64,000 bases of DNA from Ceriagrion tenellum (taxonomy: Eukaryota > Arthropoda > Insecta > Odonata > Coenagrionidae). The stretch's first letter is position 1. Every line of letters starts with the position of its first letter. A program made the translations under genes and the position numbers. The stretch spans positions 144,669,941-144,733,940 of the forward strand of contig OY720636.1 of NCBI GenBank assembly GCA_963169105.1. Direction: 5' to 3'. The notes under the pieces were generated by a model that was given only the letters and a program-made list of their open reading frames with translations, was not told the origin of the DNA and did not search any database. This document shows positions 34,301-45,520 of the stretch, in pieces.

Positions 34301-37300
34301 ATACCTATTTACGCTTGTACCACGCGCTCGTTTTTCCTCAAAAAAAACTCAAATATGTCGCGAGCGTAAGTAGCCCAAATATGTGTCAAAGACCGTGCTC
34401 TTTCCGAGAGGCCTCCAGTTTTTTAGTCACATTAGTTTATAATTTGTGGAGTGTATTTTCATGTGCATAGAAGGTTTGTCCCATGGGCTTACTATATGTC
34501 TGGGACTGCTGTATAAAATCCAATAGAATTTTTCACCCAGCTCCATCTTAAGTCTTGGTCGATCGCAAAAAATCTCTCGAAAACACAGCGATATCGAAGC
34601 CCAGGTGAACTACCTTGGCTTATAAATGGTATAGAAACCGGGGATAATATATTTTCTCATCAATGAGGTTTGCGGCAACCGACTGACAACCTGGCGTGAT
34701 ATACCAAATTAGAACTCTTTGTTTACTTCAACTTAAAGACTACTTTAGAGGCATTTTGCTGTTAACGTTTACTAGGTGTAATAAGTTGTTTAAAAAACTT
34801 ATGTAAAAAAGATGCCTATGAGGTGTAAAAAAACTGTACGTTAATCGCGGGTAGCCCCTAAATAAAATTGCAGGGGCAAACTATTAGCTACAGTATATTA
34901 AATTGTGATATAACTAGCTGGGTTCATTAAAAACTATACATTAAATTGCCTCTTTAGAAGAGGAAAACACCATAGGCATTTTCATTAAAGAAAACGTAGC
35001 AAACAGCATTTTATTCAGCAATTGTCCCTACCAAAGCTACGGCGACCTGATTAGTTCACTTAATTGTACTGTTTACAATGTGTGGACTCTGTGTACGCTT
35101 ATATCCGTGATCTGTTGTATATTGAATTAGATTGGAACCATTTAAACATTAATGCGATATTGTGATCTCATACGCTGAGTTAGAGGAGCAGATGGTGATT
35201 GATAAGGGGATGACGAATTTGTCTAATATGATAATAGAAAAAATTATGAGGTGAGCGGGGAACTAGAACGGATCTAGTACGCAGGTGACTAGATACTACA
35301 ATATGAAGTGCTGTGAGGAATAGACGCTCTAGTCTTTTGAAATGCGAGTCGATGTGTTTGTCGAACTTCTCCCACATCCTTAAAAATCACAATAATCAGG
35401 AAAATCTTTTTCGCGATTTCAGATGTGAATATTGCGGTGCGAGTTTCTCACGAGGACGGATAGTACTCGCGCCGATATGGTCCTCGCCCACGACTCAGTT
35501 CCTGCCTTCTGAAATGTGTCTCGGGGGATTTGAATATTCTTCAAATTTGGTCTGATCGACAGCACATGGTGGAAGTCTGTTACGCAGACACCCGAGAGAT
35601 TGATTGGCGGAAAAAATATCACTCCTAGGGAATTCGTGGAATGAGTGAGCATCCTTTTCTCTCTCGCAGCTCGGGTTTTCCTCCATTGTGCTGTCAGTTC
35701 AGGAGATGGACGGCCCTCGAGCACTCGGCGGATAAACCATGCAGTACGGCACCTCGTTGTTATGTCTTTGTGAAGGGTACACACTGTGTATCTAGGGGCA
35801 TTCCTTTAGAATTGTCATTCCCGTCGATTCTAATCATCGGTCTTTGAAAAAATGTATTTCGTGACGGATTAAAGGGAAATTATATTTTTCAAAACTATAA
35901 CAGATGGGAATTCGCCGAAGGATTTCGCTAAGGAGCATGGGCTCGTTGCGGAGTCTTGAGCCGAATGGAAGGCGTGTGTTATTTTTCTCGAATATCTCGA
36001 TTACTCAAGGTAGTTAGAGCAAATTTTTCTTGTGCATAAGTGCGCGGAACTTTATATACATCCTCTCATTTGTAATATATGTAGATAAAACGGAAAAAAT
36101 GTCATCATACCGATTTTTAAAATTTTTGGCATTTCAGTGCTTGTCTAACACGTAGCCCAATGGCTTATGATTCATATTTCGTAATAATTAAACATGCACA
36201 AATGTTTCATCTAAACACGAAATAATTAATTTATTATCAGTAAAATTGTTGTTAACAGATATTAATTTCACAACGAGTCCATTATGATATAAAACAATAT
36301 GTTTAAATATAGTTTCTTCGGCATTTCAAATGCCGCGCCGTAAACTCCTGTAATATCATACTTTTATTGAAGAAAAAATTAAATTATAATTATTATTTCA
36401 CTTTCTTTACGTTTTGTTTACTGTCTGTCAAGTGAGTTCCAACGTATAAACGAATGTACGTAAAAGCAATTTGGTCCAAATTTGTTTTGACTCACTTAAA
36501 CATTCAATAAAATGCGACCTCATTGACTGCTCAGTTACCGCTTCGTTCACTTTAAGTCTTGAAATTTTCGATTATCGAGAAATGCCTTTAATTCAAAGGC
36601 GAGACATCAATGCATGACGCATATGCTAACTGATTTTAGTTATTCTCTCCACTCCCGAGAACTCCTTCGTAAAAATATAGTCTCCTTTAGCGAAGTTGCC
36701 GAGATTCGTTTCATTCGGAAATGGTCAGTATCAACTTGGCGAACAATCTTTTGCTACAGCGCTAAATTTTGAATAGATTTTTTTTTAAATCTCTAAGCAT
36801 GCTGTTGTAGCGAGTAAAATCCAAACTCCTTTTCCGCCGTATTATCCATTCAGTTTTCACCGAGTTTTTGCTAAAGTTCTTATACCATATAATGAATTTG
36901 ATGATTTAATTTCAAACTATCAAAAGTTGACGCTTTAATATTTTCCATCATAATCAGAATGTTTTCTTGATCGACATCATTTCAGTAATTGCCTTTGATG
37001 CTTAAATAATCCACACACTACCCGAAAGTCTCGTGAGGGAAATTAACGTTACCAGCTGTGAGGAGGGGCAGGATTTGAAAAAGGACTCAAGAATATTGGA
37101 AGGGGTGAAAAGACGTCAAAATTCATTACTGCTTCGCTCATTTTTCGCTTCAGTCATTCAGACCGGATTACCTGATGGATTTTGGTGGTAGATTATTTTG
37201 AGATTGAGAGATTCACGTGGTAATGTGATCAATTTGGTCGATGACCTGAATCTCTCTCTTAAAGTGCGTCCAAGATACTAGCGAGTTGACAAAAAGGCAG

Positions 37301-40300
37301 CCAATTTGTAAACACTTCCAATGCCGTTTTGAGGAAGAGAATCACTTGACCGAAAGACTCATGATGCTTTAACCATATGATCGCGAATAAGTTGTTTATT
37401 TTTCATTTTTTTCTAAACCAAATAAGTAATTTGGACTGCATTGATATCGTGGTTGGACTCTGCCTTCTTTTATAATATTTAGCGGGGGAATTCAAGAGAT
37501 GTCTTCTGTCTATAATATCACGGGGAGCACAATTGTCACTCGCCTGCCACAAGGCGATATTCAATGAATATTTTAAAAATTCTCGGAAAAAAATTTGCTC
37601 TTTACTTGCGTCGAATAACCCCGTAAGCTGCTTCTTAGATCTTCTACATCGGAAATGTGGAAGATACGCAGTAGAATGAGAACTTACGACATTAGACCCT
37701 TAGCCAGGAAAATCGATAAAGGCGTGCATCGAACTCCCTGCCCCAGGATTTTACCTCTCCCTTTTCAATCTATTGAAGTGAAGAGTAATTACTATACCGT
37801 CAGTGCAGACCATTTTTGTGTTAAATTTTAAAAGCAAGGTTTATCCATTTTTTGGCTAAAATTCATTTTGTTTTGTTTGTCGCTTTTTTGTGTAAGAGAG
37901 CCGGAATAGATTCATTGTTTGTGTCTATACACAGGGAATGAATCGATCCCCTCGCGAAGATAAAATGTGAACCGGAGGGATGACCTTTTTATTCAATTTC
38001 TCCCTACTCTTTTGCAACTAACATTTCAATGTCGTCGTTTTTCGTTGTACATACCTGTATTCTCTGTCCCTTCATACCTCGTATTTCCAGAAATGATGGC
38101 AGCGGCAAAGAATCGCACCGATGTCGATTGCTCTCACATTTTATTTGTAGATTCAGGTTTTAATGTAAAAACTAAAAATATTCTTCCTGGACACTTTTCA
38201 TACCACTATTTTTTACACGTAGCATTTATCTTTATCAAACGTATTTTTTTGCTAAATCCGAAAATATTTTGTTTTGTAGACCAGAAAATTTTTTCCTGCC
38301 TCCAGGACTAGATCAGAAGTTTAATTATCATTACTCTGAAATATGACGAAAATAAATTGCATTAATATGTGCACTGGTTTGGGATTTATTAGGCACTTGA
38401 TCAGCAATAAGGATTTCCCGCGAGGATTACGGTGGACTAAATAAAAATATGCGAGTGCTGGTTTTTAAAAAAAAGAAACACTCACCGTTCCCTTCATAAT
38501 TCATCCCCAAGCCACGAAATTCCATTTATCTTTTTTTATCCCAAGAACACATTTCCCGGATATTTTCTGCTGTCTGCACTGATATCGGTAAAGGCGAAAC
38601 ATATTGCCGGCTATAAATAATTACCCTTAGCGTAAACCCAATTTGGTGCTGCTGTTTTTCGGGTTTTCCCCTTTCGGTGTTTTTTATGTAGTAAGGGAGA
38701 GGAGCTTCATTAATATTTCCCCGAATTCGTTTTTTCCTCCCCACATGGCAAACAAATAGATTTTCTCTCCTGGCTCCGTAGCGTTTTATTTTTTTTTCTC
38801 GAGGTCCCCCGTGGGCGTCCTTATTTTGTTTGCCGCCGGTTGCCATTTGCGCGCTTTTCCCGGGTTTTGTTTTCGCCGAGTGCCGGGAGTGGAACCCTTT
38901 GTACGTACGATGCCGCTGTTGTTCGCCCTTCGCAAACGTGTCAACGACTTCCTTTGTGACTCGAGGCGGCCTAGAGACTCGTTTGACATTTTGCAGAGAC
39001 CGAATGCTGCAGTGTTATCGAGGATGAAGATCCGCGGGGATGCGTATGAGTGGAATAACTCTTCTGTTTTATTTTATATTCGTAAAGTAAGAGGCACTTG
39101 ATTCGTTCGTTTGTATTTTTGTCGGTGCTCGATGTCTCAGATGAATGAATGCCTGCTTGCGCTTTTAAAGAGGTTCAGTGTGGTGATTTTGCAAACATTT
39201 GCACACAAAACTAAACGTTTAGGTGAGTACTCAAGAATTTTAGCGAACTCATCGTTAAGTACCCCTGTACTTTGATGCATTCATGCATGAATTTCTTGTG
39301 GAGTACGAGAGCATAGAAAAAAACGTGCTGATTACGTCAGGGCCTCCATAAGGAATTGAGCGTCTGGATAAATACTTCAGTTTTGGTATGACTGCGGGAA
39401 TACCAAAAGCGCCCGTTGAATTATTCGACAGTTCTTCAATGTCTTCAACGCCGGACTACTGGATAAACTCAAATGAGTGACCGAATAAAATTGCAAGTCA
39501 TTTGAGGGCCACGTTGATGAGGATATCCGTATGTCAGCGACGTTGTGCGAACTCAGAATCAGGTCACGATATTGGTCACTGTATTGGGCCTTTAATTAAA
39601 TTAGAGATCTCAAATCATTACCCCTAAAATGACTTAGTATAAAAATCTTCCCATGGACACTCTGTAAGCACTGTAATAATTTCATGGATATCTGCGATCA
39701 CCATTGTGGTGCAAGCTTTTTTTACTATTGGCAACTGTCCTTCATTCATTTTAATGGACTTCTGGGGCTGGACTCAATTTTTTATTTTGAAATTTTCCGT
39801 GTGAGGTTCGTTTTTCTAAGGGAAGCGCCATTCCTATGAGCAGCGTTGCTCATTACCTTTAATTAATTATTAAACTTTCATGTAAAACATATTTATATCT
39901 CCGTAGTCCACTACCGACAAATAATCTGAGTCTTCGGGTGTGTTTGAAAATTTTTAGTATTTTTCATAAATATAAATAAAAAATTTGGCTCACGAAAAAT
40001 ACGGGTAGCAACATCATCCTTATACATCATCTTCAAAGGAAATACACATCAGGTATTAGAGATTAGTCTTTTGTGTGGAAACAAACTAGCTTTGACCTGA
40101 GAAATAGGTTTTTATTTTTTATGAAAGGCCTGTAAAATTACTTCATTTGCTAAGTAAACAATAAAAATTTGCCGTCAGAAATAAGGCGTCGGTGCTAGTA
40201 TCGGTTCACTCCTTGTTTTTTGCACAGCTCACTCTGCTTGATTTTACCACAGTTTTGCCTACAGTGTAATATTAATAAGGACCTAAATTATCCTTTGTGA

Positions 40301-40360
40301 TTGGATATGATCCTTTGCAATCTTTGGGAATTTTTGCTTTTGCAAGTTGAAAAAGATTGC
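34301..40360. other. Long intergenic stretch, nothing recognised
   Basis: Mostly AT-rich, with no RT, transposase or host motif in any frame. AAGGTAGTTAGAGCAAAT at about 36008-36025 resembles the end of the TTAA element but has no partner. A GC-richer patch at 38800-39030 holds overlapping frames of 65-96 codons without motifs. Confidence 0.45.
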
Positions 40361-40369
40361 AAGAATCTG

Positions 40370-40640
40370 AAATGAAAATCTTAAGAAGAACAGCTATACA
40401 CGGACTGATAGAAATTGAACTACAGATATGAGGCAAGAACTAGGCGTGGAAAGCATCTGCGAAACGATTTTAGACTATAGAAATAGATGGAGAGAACACT
40501 TAGAAGGAATGGATGAAGAGAAAATAATCAAACTAATTTGGAAAGATAGGGAGAGACTGAAGATCCCATGGGCGTTCACGTAAGAGATGTGAAGACCGGA
40601 ACTGTCGGAGTTCCTAACAGGTTTAAAGCCCATGATATGC
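40370..40640 (+). mobile_element. LINE 3' end fragment (family D)
   Basis: One plus-strand frame reads MRQELGVESICETILDYRN, directly followed by RWREHLEGMDEEKIIKLIW. L.V..I...I...R.RW..HL.RM.. is the block before the RW.GH region in a widespread class of non-LTR ORF2 proteins. A frameshift follows, then FLTGLKP and stops. Upstream, MKILRRTA is a trace of the preceding WRRML-like motif. The copy is short and broken, with no catalytic domain. Confidence 0.7.
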
Positions 40641-40849
40641 CGTGAGAAGAAGAAGTCGAAATTATTTTTATTTGGCCATGCTAACATCCTGCCATTTTTA
40701 AACGTAATCGGTGGGGGACAGTTCGTGAATGACCCTTGACAGACTCCACTCTGGATTCTATTGGATTGTATGTCTCCGTCTAACTTGGGAGCCTACGGTC
40801 TTCACAAACCCGGTTTTAAAACGTCCTGTTAAATATTTTATGGAACAGC

Positions 40850-41180
40850 AGCGGCCGAAGAGTAGCGAATCCGAATTTTGATCAAAAGGTCGTAGGTTTG
40901 AGTCTCGGGGACGAAAAGATTAATTTTTTGTAAAATAATATTTCAAAATTATCTTAGAATACTACGGAGAAACCCTGCTTTGCGCTGCTGTGCTGTGCCA
41001 TTTGAGCAAGGTAGAAACCAGAGGGCAGAGATGACCAATCAAGGCGATTGATTCGGAATCCAAAGCCGTTCCAGCCGATGAGAATGAAGGTCACGGAAAT
41101 GGTAATGTGGAAGGAAACGGAAAGCCACCACGTTTCCCTTCATGGAATATCTAGCCTTGCATTCATAGACTTGATGGGAT
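40850..41180 (+). mobile_element. Possible SINE with tRNA-like head
   Basis: GCCGAAGAGTAGCGAATCC and GGTCGTAGGTTTGAGTCTC stand about 30 bases apart, like A and B boxes. The following 250 bases include a block GGAAACGGAAAGCCACCACG, a type of string I associate with dispersed arthropod repeats. The arms do not fold cleanly and no target-site duplication is visible. Confidence 0.35.
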
Positions 41181-41365
41181 TTCAGCCAGTATTTTTAATG
41201 GTGAAGTAGTGTCCAAATTGAATCCCCATTCGCGTACTCCTGGGATGGGGGAATCAGTCAAGGTGGATGATAGAAGCATTTTCTGGGTTTAGTATCTCGT
41301 ACGGTTTTGATAATCTATCAACGATGTTCGCGGTAACTAACTGACTCCCATGGGCGCCGCATTTA

Positions 41366-42349
41366 GGCCGGCTTCATAGGTTGGCGGCGACGGAGATCAC
41401 GATGGATTTCGCCGCGGACAGTAGCGGTGGACTTTTCATAGGTCGGCGGCGAGAAAACAAATGAATGATGTTAGGCGTACAATAATAATGACACTGCAGT
41501 ATTTACATGTCATCGGAAAAACCAACATTTTTTGACTCATGAGTATGAATCGTGCGATTTAATGGATGAATTGGTTAAAGATAAGTAAGTAATTATTTAT
41601 TAATACTTATTTGATGACAGTAGTTTCACAATAGCCATATTCGTCAAGCTAACGTGCAACGCCTCAATCTGAAATACATGTTTATTGAAGTGAGTTGAGA
41701 AAAAGCCTTGCCACTCAATTCAAGAATTACATTGTGCTTTGATCCTTACATTCGAGCGAGTGACATAATTTGGTCGCTGTTTAACTCGTTAGGCAATGTC
41801 ATATCAGCATTTATGCGTGATCAGCTGCACTGCCCGAACATGCAATAAACAATAGCCACAACCTGAAAATGTTCTACCCGTGGTTGCGGCATCAAGAATG
41901 GATAACTAATATTTTGCCTTAATATTTGTCAATTTGCTGATTTAAGCCACTCTCTGGTTAACGCTAGTAGATTAATGATGCTACATAACCTTAAGGAAGG
42001 CTATTTTCGTTGGATACCAGACCATATTTTCTAAAGCCATTATAAATAAAAAGTCTTAACATCTTAAATACATCGTAAACATGATACGCATCGCTTAAAG
42101 AATCTTTTACTGAAACAGAAGGGCTCGCTAATCATCCAAAGAGGATTCATTTTTGAAAGGTAGTGAGTTTTCCCACTACTCGGCCAGCTTCCGCCGCCTC
42201 AGAATTCAGTCCAGATTCAGTCAGTGTAAATATCTGCGGACCCCGCTGGCTATCATAGCATAGCTCATCGGTCTGAGGTCATGATTTCTAAAGAAGTGTC
42301 CTCATTGGTTGAGTACCACCACTTCCGCCGCCGACCTATGAAGCCGGTC
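41366..42349. mobile_element. Non-autonomous inverted-repeat element (MITE-like)
   Basis: The 24-bp ends 41366-41389 and 42326-42349 are inverted copies with 22 matches (GGCCGGCTTCATAGG start against GACCGGCTTCATAGG). A second copy of the end (TTCATAGGTCGGCGGCGA) lies just inside the left terminus at 41435-41452, and the right subterminal region shares a GCGG...GTGG motif with it. The interior is AT-rich and has no coding frame. Flanking triplets are TTA and TTC. Ends beginning GGCC and a TWA-like triplet would suit PIF/Harbinger, but the duplication is not exact, so the superfamily is open. Confidence 0.8.
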
Positions 42350-42429
42350 TTCAAAACCCATCAATGTCACGCCCTCTCATGGCATACATTTACCGTTACT
42401 ATAGCAATGCGAGTCCGAGAGATTTAATT

Positions 42430-42870
42430 TCCCTTGGACTCGGAACTTTACAGCTCATCCGAGAGCCTGCCCGTTTGGTGTCCTTGTTGTGTAGTCCATG
42501 AGAAAGTCGGGGCTGGGTTTGTTGATTGTCCTCCAGATGCGTCGGCCGGCCGGAGAGGATGCGGTGGGCCCCATCTCGTTGCCGCACCCTCGGAAAATTT
42601 CCCGCGCCCATTTCCCACCGACGGGATGCACGACCGGCGCGCCATAACCCTGCCCGCTTTTGAGTGTCGACCCTATCAGCGTCTCTTCCTCGGCGTCCGG
42701 AAAGCCTTGGATGCCTTTCCCTTGAGCGTGGGCGCTGATCTCGGGCTCCACGCTTGAATAAATCTCACTGCGTTTTATATATATACACATTTCAAAGGAA
42801 TCCGGAGGAGCTCGAATCTTTTTTTTCGAAATTTCGTGATCTCTGTAGTCATGGCCTGACATGGGGAACG
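42430..42870. other. GC-rich patch with frames on both strands
   Basis: Frames of 107 codons (plus, 42434-42757) and 135 codons (minus, 42455-42862) overlap fully. The minus frame is longer and has a less biased composition (for example RRIWRTINKPSPDFLMDYTT), but I recognise no family and see no splice or start context that decides. It begins about 80 bp outside the inverted-repeat element. It could be a decayed element, a host exon, or chance openness from high GC. Confidence 0.3.
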
Positions 42871-44590
42871 GACGTCATTTGTAGCCACCCGCTCGGGATC
42901 AGAAGGTGAACGCCTTAGATGGTCCATGAGTTCCTCTGGTGTATAGCCCATCTACGACCCACCTAAGACGTTTGTTGCCACATTTGGTTTCCTCTTAGGT
43001 TGAAACCCAATATCCTTCTGGTTAACATGCCAACCCCGGGAAGGTAGTAAGAGCTTAGGATGCAGAGGCCTCTCGGTTCTCCCCTTGTTCAGTGGCTGGG
43101 CTTGTTACCTAAAGCTGAATGGGGAAGACGCCTTGAACAGGGAGGAGTGGAGGAAAACATTAAAGAAAGAAAATGCCGGCCGCACGTAAGAGTGGGATAA
43201 AGGCACAGTAAATGGTTTCTTTTCATATTCTGTTGTTTTTTGTCCCATCCACAGTCTTTTGCATCCCTTTAAGAAGATAAGTAAGCCGATCAAAATCTCT
43301 GTGGCAGTGCAACCCTAGTGGTTACAGAATACTAGTGATTGGACGAGTAGTAAATTGGACTGGGACGAGAAGACTGGATATCGAATATCGTCAAGTACTT
43401 GGAATATTAAAAAATCTCAAAAACACGGATACAATATTTGCTAATGAGCTATTATATATCATGCTGAAATATAAAATGCAATCTGTCTTAATAAAAAGGT
43501 ATCGCTTTAATTAAAAATTGTAATTCTTCTACTTTGAAATTTCATTTTACCGATTATATCATCTTTGGCCCATCTATCTATACGTTTCTACCCCATGCAA
43601 TGTTACTCTCTATTACAGGGTCTTCGCCAGCCTCTGCATTATATCCTTACCCAAGGGCCCAGTCATCAGTTCCCTTCCATTGTTACGCTAGTATCAAGCG
43701 CTATTCTTGACGCTGCCCTTATACTATTAGAAGTATTAGGATAGTACTCTCCCTTCTCTACTAAAGATCACCTTAAAGTCTTTTTTTTCCTTCCTATTAC
43801 TTGATAGATAAAGTATCAATATAGCATAAATGCATAACTGTACTTATTACTGTGGACTTTTGCACGAATTAAATATTAGTATTTTAAGCGGCCAATGAAG
43901 CTTATAAGACGAAGAAAGAAGTGTTGTTGAATCTGAACAGTTGACACCTGACGATTGTCATTGAAAATGTATTTTAAATTTATACATGAACATAAAAGCT
44001 AAGGGTAAAATGGGAGAAAGAGAGTATATTGTAGAATTTGGATTTAGTAAGCTATGATGGCTTGGTAATCCTTTCAAACGGGGTGCTCTATGCCTGAATA
44101 ATACCGATTCTGAGTAAAAAAATCTGCTAAGATCTATATTTTCTAAAATATTTTCATGCAAGTTCAGTATTATGAAACCAACCTTACACAAATAATTGCT
44201 GCACACCAAGAATATTGAGCTGAAAATTATATTTCATTAACTTTTTATGATAAATGTCAATGGACGGATCCCTGGAGCAGTTATACCGTCGGGATCCTGA
44301 GCATGGCTTTCGATTATTTCAGGGGGTCTATTTAAATTGCTTTCGGGCCATGCTAACATCCCTTCACATCTTTAGAAATGAATTTTTCGTACCGGAATAG
44401 CCGTTTGTTGCGTGTCCCTTATGCCAGCAATCATGGTTGTTCCTCGGAGGCGCAATGCATTATTCAGTTCAGTCTCGCCCCCTTAATTGCGAATGGACCG
44501 AGGAGGAAATGAAACATTTGTGTTCTAGAGCCCCACGAAAAGGTCGCGGGGTGTCAATTAGTTGACATGAGTGTGTTTCTGTATCTACAC
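42871..44590. other. Intergenic DNA, nothing recognised
   Basis: No supported feature. AT-rich from about 43320 on. Confidence 0.45.
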
Positions 44591-44639
44591 GCGTGCGGGG
44601 CTGAAGCCGAAAGCGCCGTCACTCGGGGGGAGTGAATGA

Positions 44640-44735
44640 AGGCGGGAGAAGTGAGCTGCGAACGAGAGAGAGAAAGGGAAAGGGTGTGGAAGAGGGAGAG
44701 CGAGAGAGAGAGAGGTAAAGGAGTGTTGGGGGCAA
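44640..44735. repeat. GA-rich simple repeat
   Basis: The plus strand is almost pure purine, with GAGAGAGA runs at 44664-44672 and 44702-44713. It lies just upstream of the first TTAA-flanked element. A G-rich stretch also precedes the second copy of that element. Confidence 0.85.
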
Positions 44736-44816
44736 CGTGGGCGAGGGTTCTCCCGCCAGGATTCCCCCTCCCCTCCTCAGCTCCCTCAAATCCCTCCTCA
44801 CAGGAGGCAGCAACTA

Positions 44817-45377
44817 TTAAGGTAGTTGGAGCGAAAAATCATTTTACTTAGAAATTAATGAATTTGGTCTCACTATAAGGAGAAATATCTCACCTATCCA
44901 ATGACACCGAAAATTCAACCCCTTACCACATTACTTTCTGAGATATTTGCCAGAAAGTACCAGTCCTTTTACATGGGAAATGGTACGTGTGTGCACTCCA
45001 GAGGGACATTATTTACAAAATAAGGAATTTCTAACATTGAAGTATCGTCAAAAAACTGAAAATGTGTAGTTTGTATGTTTTCTCAACAATTTTTGAAAAT
45101 TAATCATATTGTCACCGCAGTCGGTTCTTGGGTATTACAAAAAACCTTCCGTTTTGACCGAGATCAAACGCACCGCGCGAAAAAAATGAGTCAAGTTAAA
45201 GACTTACTTAGATATCTTCATTTAATTACTCTCAATTTCTTTCATATAAAACTATACAATAGCACCATTTATAATGCAATATTTAATGGATGTGACTTAC
45301 AGCTGGTACATTAAAACGTATAATTCGAATATGGTCTCTATTATGAGTAGGGAACCATCTCGCTCAGATAACCTTAA
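44817..45377 (+). mobile_element. TTAA-flanked non-autonomous DNA element, copy 1
   Basis: The element starts TTAAGGTAGTTGGAGCG and ends CGCTCAGATAACCTTAA, so the ends are inverted repeats of about 17 bp and TTAA stands at both edges. The 561-bp body matches the copy at 49317 along its whole length in the same direction, roughly 80% by eye. There is no coding capacity. TTAA target duplication is known for piggyBac and also for Sola3-type transposons, and the GGTAG terminus does not settle which. Orientation is set only relative to the other copy. Confidence 0.88.
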
Positions 45378-45434
45378 AGTCACCTCTCCCTCTGTCCCTT
45401 ATCCATGCACAGAATTCTTTTTGCTGTGCGTTTC

Positions 45435-45520
45435 TTTGCGTACATCTAAATCTACGAAATACCGTGCAAGCCACCACTAGGGTGTGTGGCACGGGGCGAT
45501 TCCACACCAGGCATGCAGCA
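45435..45520. repeat. Fragment resembling a common arthropod dispersed repeat
   Basis: It carries ACATCTAAATCTACGAAATA followed by GCAAGCCACC and AGGGTGTGTGGCACGGGGCG. I recall strings of the form GCAAGCCACC...GGTGTGTGGCGGAGGG as dispersed in several insect genomes, but cannot name the element. It abuts the right end of the TTAA element, within about 60 bp. Confidence 0.35.
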
